DNA from: Pseudomonadota bacterium
Lineage (GTDB): Bacteria > Pseudomonadota > Alphaproteobacteria > Micavibrionales > UBA2020
Direction: 5' to 3'
Assembly (NCBI GenBank): GCA_023444705.1
Contig: JAEXMB010000077.1
Location: 1 to 20,449 of the forward strand
DNA: 20,449 bases
Below are positions 15,388 to 20,449 of the stretch, in pieces; the first letter of the stretch is position 1; each line of letters begins with the position of its first letter. The position numbers and the translations under genes are program-made. Below the pieces are notes generated by a model that was not told the origin of the DNA, searched no databases, and saw only the letters and a list, made by a program, of their open reading frames with translations.

Positions 15388-16764
15388 ATGCCCTGCCGTT
15401 CTTTCTCGCTGTTTGTTTGTGCCGCGTTTTCTGCGGTGATGTTGCCTGCGCAGGTACAGGCGCAGGTCACGAGCGCGGTTACGGCAACACCTGTTCAGGC
15501 CACGGCACCAGCCGCGCAGCCCGCCGCCAACCCCCTGATGGTCAGCGGTGTTATTATCGATAAAACGGCAGAGAACGCCGTGGTCGCGCGCGAGGAGGCG
15601 ATGGCTGATGCCCGCCGCACAGCTTTCCGTAAGCTTGCACAGATGTACCTGAGCGAACAGGCGGCGATGGATCTGGCGTTGCCCGATGACGCCACGCTCG
15701 GCGCGCTGGTGCAGGATCTGGAAATCAAGCGCGAGCGCCTGTCGTCCACCCGTTACGTCGGTGACTTCACCGTCCGCTTCAGCGAGGCCGTGCGCCAGTT
15801 CATTCCCGTGCCCGCCGCGGGGCGCGACACCAGCAACGATTACTTCCCCGGTGCAGACCAGCAAACCTCCGCCCTGCAGGCCGCCGCCATACCCGCAGGC
15901 CATGTGCGCCTGAGCGCGCCGGTGGTTATTTTGCCCTATCTGCAAAACATCGCGGGGCAGATGGTTTTGTGGGGCGAGCCCAACCCGTGGCGCGAGGTCT
16001 GGCAAACCCAGCCGCCGCGCCCCAACGGTTTGGTACCTGATGGCGAAGTCGCCAAGGCCGAAGGCAAGGTCATCGTGCCGCTTGGCGATATTTCCGATGT
16101 TTCGGCAGGGCCGGATACGGCGGTCTGGGCTGGCAACTATGCGCCGCTTGACCAGTTGCGCGACAATTACGGCGTGCAGACTGTGGTGGTTGCTGTGGCC
16201 AACCGTTCGGGCGCGCAGATGCGCGTCGACCTTTATGATTATGCGGGCGACAGTCTGGTCCGCCGCGGGCGCGTGCAACCGGTGATCGATCCCGCAATGG
16301 ACGACCGCGCGGCCTTTGCGGTTGCCGCACGCGATACCTTGCGCGAAATTCTGACCGCGCCGATGAGTGTGACGACGGCCAGCGCGCCGCGTGACGTGAC
16401 GCTTGAAAGCATCAGCCGGGATCTGACGGGCGGTGCGGTTGCTATGCCAGCGCCGGTCATTGCAGGCCAGGCCACGGCCAGCGCGCCGCACCCCGTGCCC
16501 GCCCCCGTGATCGTTTCGGGCCGCGGCACGCAACTGCAGGCGGGCATGCGCTTTGACGATTTCATGACGTGGATGGAAACGCAAAAAAGGCTGGCCGACA
16601 TCGTGCCGCCGGTGCGCGTGAACATCCAGACCATCAGCCGCGATCAGGCGCGTTTCACGCTCGGCTTTGACGGCGACATGAATGTCCTCAACGCCCTGCT
16701 GGCCGAGCGCGGCCTGCGCCTGACGCAAAGCGGCGCGGATTATCAGCTCAGCCTTGTGCAGTGA
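15388..16764 (+). CDS. DUF2066 domain protein, exported
   Basis: A 458-residue protein of unknown function. From ATG 15388 it begins with a signal peptide (PCRSFSLFVCAAFSAVMLPA, likely cut after AQVQA). Then comes a region starting near ANPLMVSGVIIDKTAENAVVAREEAMADARRTAFRKL, typical of DUF2066, including the RYVGDFTVRFSEAVRQF segment. A low-complexity Ala/Pro/Val patch lies at about residues 350-380, and a C-terminal module ends FTLGFDGDMNVLNALLAERGL. I preferred 15388 because GGAAAAG precedes it and the signal peptide then starts at once; 15376 and 15313 are alternative in-frame starts. Its TGA overlaps a GTG of the next gene, hdaA. DUF2066 next to hdaA is a common alphaproteobacterial arrangement as I recall it; a functional link is not shown. 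Confidence 0.82.
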   Translation: MPCRSFSLFVCAAFSAVMLPAQVQAQVTSAVTATPVQATAPAAQPAANPLMVSGVIIDKTAENAVVAREEAMADARRTAFRKLAQMYLSEQAAMDLALPDDATLGALVQDLEIKRERLSSTRYVGDFTVRFSEAVRQFIPVPAAGRDTSNDYFPGADQQTSALQAAAIPAGHVRLSAPVVILPYLQNIAGQMVLWGEPNPWREVWQTQPPRPNGLVPDGEVAKAEGKVIVPLGDISDVSAGPDTAVWAGNYAPLDQLRDNYGVQTVVVAVANRSGAQMRVDLYDYAGDSLVRRGRVQPVIDPAMDDRAAFAVAARDTLREILTAPMSVTTASAPRDVTLESISRDLTGGAVAMPAPVIAGQATASAPHPVPAPVIVSGRGTQLQAGMRFDDFMTWMETQKRLADIVPPVRVNIQTISRDQARFTLGFDGDMNVLNALLAERGLRLTQSGADYQLSLVQ

Positions 16765-16766
16765 CG

Positions 16767-17432
16767 ATGACGGGCGACGCTGCACCACCATCGGCGCAAC
16801 TTCCCTTTGACCTTGGCAGCCGCAGCGCCTACGGGCGCGAGGATTTTTTTGTCTCTGCCTGCAATGCGCAGGCGGTGGCGTGGCTTGACCGCTGGCCCGA
16901 CTGGCCGTCGCCGATGCTGATTTTGCAGGGCGACAAGGGGGCGGGCAAGACGCATCTGGCGCATGTGTTCAAAGAACGCCTGCAAGGCAAGGCGCTGATC
17001 TTTGACGATGTCGACGCAAACCTTGCGCGCAAGGCGGATTACACCCTCGAGCAGGACATCTTTCACGCCTACAACCGCTTTGCCGATAGCCGCATGCCGT
17101 TGCTGCTGACTGCTGTGCTGCCGCCCGCGCAGTGGCATGTCAAGCTTGCGGACCTGCGCTCGCGCATTGCGGCGGCGCCTGTGGTCAGGCTTGGTCCGCC
17201 CGATGACGAACTGATGGCGGTGGTGATGGCCAAGATGTTTGCCGACCGCCAGCTGCATGTCGGGCAGGATGTGACGGCTTATCTGCTCAGGCGCATCGAG
17301 CGGTCTTTTGCCGCCATCGGTGCGGTGGTGACGGCGCTCGATCAGGCGGCGCTGGCGCAAAAGCGCGCGGTCACCGTGCCGCTGGCCAAAGCGGTGCTGG
17401 ACGGCGGCATCGCCGAAGACGTGACGGAATAA
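16767..17432 (+). CDS. hdaA: HdaA-type DnaA regulatory inactivator (AAA+)
   Basis: DnaA-related AAA+ protein that, with the sliding clamp, stimulates ATP hydrolysis by DnaA and so prevents re-initiation of replication. The 221 residues contain only a short N-terminus and the AAA+ core, with no DnaA DNA-binding domain IV. QLPFDL (residues 11-16) fits the clamp-binding motif of Hda proteins. Walker A is GDKGAGKT (55-62), Walker B is LIFDDVD, and box VI LADLRSRI carries the arginine-finger position. GREDFFVSACNAQAVAWLDRWPDWP is typical of alphaproteobacterial HdaA. ATG 16767 is used; a GTG at 16761 overlapping the previous stop (GTGA) would add two residues, and either way translation is probably coupled to DUF2066. 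Confidence 0.9.
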   Translation: MTGDAAPPSAQLPFDLGSRSAYGREDFFVSACNAQAVAWLDRWPDWPSPMLILQGDKGAGKTHLAHVFKERLQGKALIFDDVDANLARKADYTLEQDIFHAYNRFADSRMPLLLTAVLPPAQWHVKLADLRSRIAAAPVVRLGPPDDELMAVVMAKMFADRQLHVGQDVTAYLLRRIERSFAAIGAVVTALDQAALAQKRAVTVPLAKAVLDGGIAEDVTE

Positions 17433-17442
17433 CGTAAAAAAA

Positions 17443-17649
17443 TCAGGCGATGATGTCGGGGAGCAGCATGCTCTCGAGCTTCGCAATCGAATCCTTGAGG
17501 AAAAGTTTGCGTTTTTTCAGCCTGTTAAGACGCAGGAAGTCGACCGGCGAGGTGTGGGCCAGCTGCTCGATCACGACATCGAGGTCGCGGTGTTCGGTCT
17601 TGAGCATCTCAAGGCTGCGCAGCAGATCTTCTTCTTCTTCGGGTAGCAT
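17443..17649 (-). CDS. DUF465 (YdcH-like) small coiled-coil protein
   Basis: A 68-residue charged helical protein. EEEEDLLRSLEMLKTEHRDLD, then FLRLNRLKKRKLFLKDSIAKLES, has the DUF465 layout with the conserved LKKRKLFLKD core. Function is unknown. It is convergent with hdaA, with only 10 bp between the stops and no terminator hairpin there. No strong ribosome site precedes ATG 17649. Two perfect TATAAT boxes lie upstream on the same strand. Confidence 0.85.
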   Translation of the reverse strand: MLPEEEEDLLRSLEMLKTEHRDLDVVIEQLAHTSPVDFLRLNRLKKRKLFLKDSIAKLESMLLPDIIA

Positions 17650-17687
17650 CTGTTCGGGATACGCCTGCTGGTTAAAACGGAAGTAAT

Positions 17688-17715
17688 ATTATAGCAGGAA
17701 TGCGGGGCTATTATA
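17688..17715 (-). promoter_or_regulatory. Tandem -10 boxes upstream of the DUF465 gene
   Basis: On the minus strand TATAAT occurs perfectly at 17715-17710 and again at 17693-17688, 22 bp apart. No good -35 box is seen at the right distance from either, so which is used is open. Confidence 0.4.
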
Positions 17716-17727
17716 AGTCATATTTCA

Positions 17728-17736
17728 TGCTATGAT
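17728..17736 (+). promoter_or_regulatory. Extended -10 promoter for pfkA
   Basis: TGCTATGAT is an extended -10 (TG-N-TATGAT) with no recognisable -35. Transcription would begin near 17743, about 67 nt before the pfkA ATG, so that the leader hairpin would form the 5' end of the RNA. Confidence 0.4.
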
Positions 17737-17740
17737 GCCC

Positions 17741-17765
17741 AAAGACAGGGGAACGCCCTGTTTTT
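17741..17765 (+). terminator. Terminator-like hairpin in the pfkA leader
   Basis: AAAGACAGGG-GAACG-CCCTGTTTTT forms a stem of ACAGGG/CCCTGT extended by one G-U and three A-U pairs, with a T-rich tail (TTTTTGATCTTTTTT). It lies 45 bp before the pfkA ATG. It may stop read-through from hdaA, attenuate pfkA, or protect the 5' end of the pfkA message. Confidence 0.5.
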
Positions 17766-17809
17766 GATCTTTTTTCCATCCGGGTGGACCAACCAAAGGC
17801 TTGATAACC

Positions 17810-18892
17810 ATGACGACCCAAAAGCGTATCGGGATTCTGACCAGTGGCGGCGATTGTGCGGGGCTGAACGCCGTTTTGCGCTCGGTTGTGCATGCGGCGA
17901 CGGGCCGCGGCTGGGAAGTCATCGGCATCGAGGACGGCACGGCAGGCCTGCTTGACCGCCCGATGCGCTACAAGACGCTGACGCGCGAGATGTTTGACAC
18001 CACCATCATGCGTCTGGGCGGCACCATCCTTGGCACCACCAACAAGGGCAACCCGTTCAAGCTGCCGCAACCCGACGGCACCTTTAAAGACGGCTCGGAC
18101 GACATCATCGCGGGCATCCGCGAACTTGGCATCGACACGCTGATCGGCATCGGCGGCGACGGCAGCATGGAGATTTTGCGCACGCTGGCCAAGCGCGGCG
18201 GCTTCAAGCTGATCGGTATTCCCAAGACGATGGACAACGACGTCGGCAAGACCGAAGTGTCCGTCGGTTTTGAAACCGCGGCCTATGTCGCGACCGAGGC
18301 ACTTGACCGCCTGCAACCCACCGCCGCCAGCCACGACCGCGTGATGGTGCTGGAAGTCATGGGCCGCGATGCGGGCCACGTCGCCCTGCACGCAGGCATT
18401 GCCGGCGGCGCGGATGTGATCCTGCTGCCTGAAATTCCCTATGACATCGCAAAAGTCACCGCCAAGATCGAGCAGATCCGCGCCGACGGGCGCCAGTTTG
18501 CGCTGATCATCGTTTCCGAGGCCGCACGCCCCAAGGGCGGGGATGGCATGAAGGTGGAACACACCGGCGGCGAAATGCGTTATGGCGGTGTCGGCCACTA
18601 TGTCGGCGCGCAGATTTCCGACAAGACGGGGCATGAAACGCGCGTGACCGTGCTGGGTCACGTGACGCGCGGCGCACCGCCCATCCACAGCGACCGCCTG
18701 ATCGCCGCCGCCTTTGGCGTGCATGCGGTCGAACTGGTGGCGCAGGGCAAGACCGAGCGCCTTGTCGCCTGGTCCAACCGCAAGGTGATCGATGTCGCCA
18801 TCGACGAGGCCATCGCCAGCTATCAGGCCGTTGACCTTGACGGCGCGCTGGTCAAGACCGCGCGCGCGCTTGGCATCTGCCTCGGCGACTAA
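17810..18892 (+). CDS. pfkA: 6-phosphofructokinase (ATP or PPi donor uncertain)
   Basis: Phosphorylates fructose 6-phosphate to the 1,6-bisphosphate in glycolysis, or works reversibly if it uses pyrophosphate. The 360 residues cover the PFK fold: GILTSGGDCAGLNAVLR at the N-terminus, IGGDGS (G118), GIPKTMDND with putative catalytic base D142, VMGRDAGHVALHAGIAGGAD, and LGHVTRGAPP. In E. coli numbering it has Gly at 104, as in ATP enzymes, but Lys at 124 (K139 here), as in PPi enzymes, so the donor cannot be read off. ATG 17810 has AAAGG upstream; a TTG at 17801 is the in-frame alternative. It is followed after 30 bp by the PH-domain gene, probably on one transcript. Confidence 0.93.
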   Translation: MTTQKRIGILTSGGDCAGLNAVLRSVVHAATGRGWEVIGIEDGTAGLLDRPMRYKTLTREMFDTTIMRLGGTILGTTNKGNPFKLPQPDGTFKDGSDDIIAGIRELGIDTLIGIGGDGSMEILRTLAKRGGFKLIGIPKTMDNDVGKTEVSVGFETAAYVATEALDRLQPTAASHDRVMVLEVMGRDAGHVALHAGIAGGADVILLPEIPYDIAKVTAKIEQIRADGRQFALIIVSEAARPKGGDGMKVEHTGGEMRYGGVGHYVGAQISDKTGHETRVTVLGHVTRGAPPIHSDRLIAAAFGVHAVELVAQGKTERLVAWSNRKVIDVAIDEAIASYQAVDLDGALVKTARALGICLGD

Positions 18893-18922
18893 AAAAACAG
18901 CACACCACAGGACCCGCACACG

Positions 18923-19555
18923 ATGCTCTACGTTCAACAATCACTTGGCCCGCAGGAAGAAATCCTTTTTGGCGCGCGCTTTCACTGGATGTATACCCTG
19001 CAGGCGGTGTTCTGGATCGTCTTTGGCCTTGCGGCGGGCATTGCCGTCGGCTACGCGGGCATCTGGTGGGAGGTCAACGCCGCCATCCGCGCCAGCTTTG
19101 CCGTTGAAAACATGCCGCCGGAAATCTACCAGCAGGCCTGGGACATGACGGTACAATCGCAGGGCGGCTACCTGAAAATCCTCTGGTCGCTCAATCCGGC
19201 GATCCGTTTTGGCATCCTTGGCTTTTTCATCGTCGGCCTGTTTTTCTTCGCGCACATGATGATCGTCAAGGCGACGACGGAAATCGCCATCACCACCGAG
19301 CGTCTGGTCTACAAGCGCGGCCTGATCGCGCGCCACGTGGGCGAGCTGAACATCGACCGCATCGAAGGCGTGTCGGTCAATCAGGGTGCGCTTGGGCGTA
19401 TCTTTGGCTATGGCACCGTCGTCATCCGCGGCATGGGCGTGGGCGAAGTCATGCTGCCGCCCATCGAAGCGCCCATCGAATTCCGCCGCGTTATCAACGA
19501 AGCGAAGGCGCTGTCCGAACGCGGTGCGGTGAAAAACCCGGAAGATTTTATCTAG
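18923..19555 (+). CDS. Membrane protein with bacterial PH domain (bPH_2)
   Basis: A 210-residue inner-membrane protein of unknown role. Two hydrophobic segments lie at about residues 24-48 and 94-114, separated by a soluble loop (about 50-92). The C-terminal domain (about 118-195) has ITTERLVYKRGLI, ELNIDRIEGVSVNQGALGRIFGYGTVVIRG, the pattern of the bacterial PH (bPH_2, YdbT-like) family: a strand, turn, then the sequence linking membrane-anchored proteins to a small barrel. AGGA lies about 11 nt before the ATG. It follows pfkA by 30 bp and is probably co-transcribed, but no functional tie to glycolysis is evident. Confidence 0.87.
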   Translation: MLYVQQSLGPQEEILFGARFHWMYTLQAVFWIVFGLAAGIAVGYAGIWWEVNAAIRASFAVENMPPEIYQQAWDMTVQSQGGYLKILWSLNPAIRFGILGFFIVGLFFFAHMMIVKATTEIAITTERLVYKRGLIARHVGELNIDRIEGVSVNQGALGRIFGYGTVVIRGMGVGEVMLPPIEAPIEFRRVINEAKALSERGAVKNPEDFI

Positions 19556-19760
19556 GCGCTTGCCCCTCTGCGCATCGCTTCTGCGTGGCGCGTATTTTCG
19601 CGTTCTGTTCGCGTTTTTCGCAGGATGATTTCAGGGTTATGAAATCAAAAGCTGTTTTTTCTTGAAATTATGGCGTAATGGCGTTTTCTTGGTCAAAGAA
19701 CTGACGTCAAGCTGCGGATTACACGCGGCGATAAATCGAAGACAATCACGAGGTCGCGCA

Positions 19761-20381
19761 ATGTTCACATCGATTGCCCAGAGCCTGCTGGCGCGCAACG
19801 CACAGGCCCATGAAGAATTCAATTCCGACCGCCGCGGCTTTTTGCGCCACGGCGTCAGCCTTGGCATGATGGCCGCCCTTGGCGCCAGCATCCTGCCCGG
19901 CACGGCGATGGCGCAAATGGCCAATCCCGCTGTTCTTGGCGGGCGCGAGGTCAAACTGTTCAACGCGCATACCGGCGAAAAGTTCCAGGGCACCTATTGG
20001 GCCAACGGCCGCTATCTGCCCGATGCCTTTGCCGGTATCAAAGGCGTGATGCGCGACCACCGCAGCGGGGAGACCTTTCCGATCGACCCGCGCCTGATGG
20101 ATATTCTCTACGTGTTGCAAAACAAGCTCGACAACTACAACGGCTTCAAGGTGCTGTCGGGATACCGCTCGCCGAAATCAAATGCGCTGCTGCGCCGTAA
20201 CAGCGAAGGCGTTGCCAAGAACAGCCTGCACATGACGGGTCAGGCGATTGATATTTCCCTGCCGGGCACGCAGCTGTCGGGTCTGCACAAAATGGCGCTG
20301 GCGGTGCATTCGGGCGGCGTTGGATATTATCCCAAGACCGGCTTTGTGCATGTGGATACGGGACGCGTGCGCACGTGGTGA
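19761..20381 (+). CDS. Tat-exported DUF882 / YcbK-type M15-like peptidase
   Basis: A 206-residue exported protein, probably a zinc-dependent murein hydrolase. The twin-arginine signal is NSDRRGFLRHG (R24, R25), followed by a hydrophobic stretch and a likely cleavage after TAMAQ near residue 52; the residue before RR is Asp rather than Ser/Thr. The mature part has VKLFNAHTGEKF, FKVLSGYRSPKSNALLR, then the M15-type metal ligands H157 and D164 (LHMTGQAIDI) and H197 (FVHVD). ATG 19761 has GAGG upstream; the frame is open from 19662 but without a ribosome site. The 205-bp gap before it contains a TGACGTCA palindrome (19702-19709) and no clear terminator for the PH gene. A strong terminator follows. 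Confidence 0.88.
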   Translation: MFTSIAQSLLARNAQAHEEFNSDRRGFLRHGVSLGMMAALGASILPGTAMAQMANPAVLGGREVKLFNAHTGEKFQGTYWANGRYLPDAFAGIKGVMRDHRSGETFPIDPRLMDILYVLQNKLDNYNGFKVLSGYRSPKSNALLRRNSEGVAKNSLHMTGQAIDISLPGTQLSGLHKMALAVHSGGVGYYPKTGFVHVDTGRVRTW

Positions 20382-20402
20382 TTGCCCTTCGCGCTGATAT
20401 TT

Positions 20403-20437
20403 AAAAAACACCCGCCAATCCGGCGGGTGTTTTTTTT
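20403..20437 (+). terminator. Intrinsic terminator after the DUF882 gene
   Basis: AAAAAACACCCGCC, loop AATCC and GGCGGGTGTTTTTT form a 14-bp stem followed by further T residues. It begins 21 bp after the DUF882 stop codon and would also work on the opposite strand because of the A-run. Confidence 0.93.
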
Positions 20438-20449
20438 ATTTCTTGAGCG

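Noticed and set aside
15268..16791. A 507-codon minus-strand frame over DUF2066
   Set aside because: Antisense shadow; the plus frame has a signal peptide and DUF2066 pattern.
17711..18940. A 409-codon minus-strand frame over pfkA
   Set aside because: Antisense shadow; the pfkA frame is fully conserved.
19556..19760. Possible terminator or promoter between the PH-domain and DUF882 genes
   Set aside because: Several short GCG/CGC inverted matches and an 8-bp palindrome are present, but no stem with a T-run and no convincing -35/-10 pair.

Overview
The window looks like ordinary chromosomal DNA from a GC-rich alphaproteobacterium. The pointers are an HdaA-type DnaA regulator with a clamp-binding motif directly behind a DUF2066 gene, a short COX4_pro_2-like protein, a DUF465 protein, a Tat-exported DUF882 protein, and a phosphofructokinase with an alphaproteobacterial look. 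The order (Rhodospirillales-like or Micavibrionales-like) cannot be fixed from the sequence alone. No rRNA, tRNA, CRISPR array, insertion sequence or prophage gene was seen.

Layout. Positions 1-3027 (minus) hold most of a very large class A penicillin-binding protein whose 3' end lies outside the window. A 620-base, partly AT-rich intergenic region follows, with several inverted repeats. On the plus strand come a soluble-lytic-transglycosylase-type enzyme (slt) and alanyl-tRNA synthetase (alaS), closed by a strong bidirectional terminator. A tightly packed minus-strand operon follows (11.0 to 8.4 kb): a DUF2269 membrane protein, a DCC-thioredoxin/DUF4166 fusion, and a saccharopine-dehydrogenase-like NAD(P)-binding protein. 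Spacings are 1 nt and a 4-nt ATGA overlap. Divergent from it is ndk, ending in a 19-bp perfect hairpin shared with a convergent hybrid histidine kinase (7TMR-DISM sensor, HisKA, HATPase, REC, Hpt). Upstream of the kinase, on the same strand, is a 47-codon gene resembling aa3-type cytochrome oxidase subunit IV. Divergent from that is the coupled pair DUF2066-hdaA, convergent with a DUF465 gene. The last stretch is pfkA, a PH-domain membrane protein and a Tat-exported DUF882/M15-like hydrolase, closed by a clear terminator.

How the genes fit together. Three products act on the cell wall (class A PBP, lytic transglycosylase, DUF882 protein). Three are core metabolism or translation (alaS, ndk, pfkA), and hdaA limits replication initiation. 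The candidate for a poorly described system is the DUF2269 / DCC-DUF4166 / saccharopine-dehydrogenase-like operon. DUF4166 is usually joined to a saccharopine-dehydrogenase-like domain, but here it is joined to a thiol-disulfide domain, while the dehydrogenase-like domain is a separate, translationally coupled gene. Other points for a second look are the long CxxC-containing insert and divergent glycosyltransferase motifs in the PBP, the mixed ATP/PPi signature in the phosphofructokinase, the orphan CoxIV-like gene with a possible attenuator before the kinase, and the hairpin at the start of the pfkA leader.
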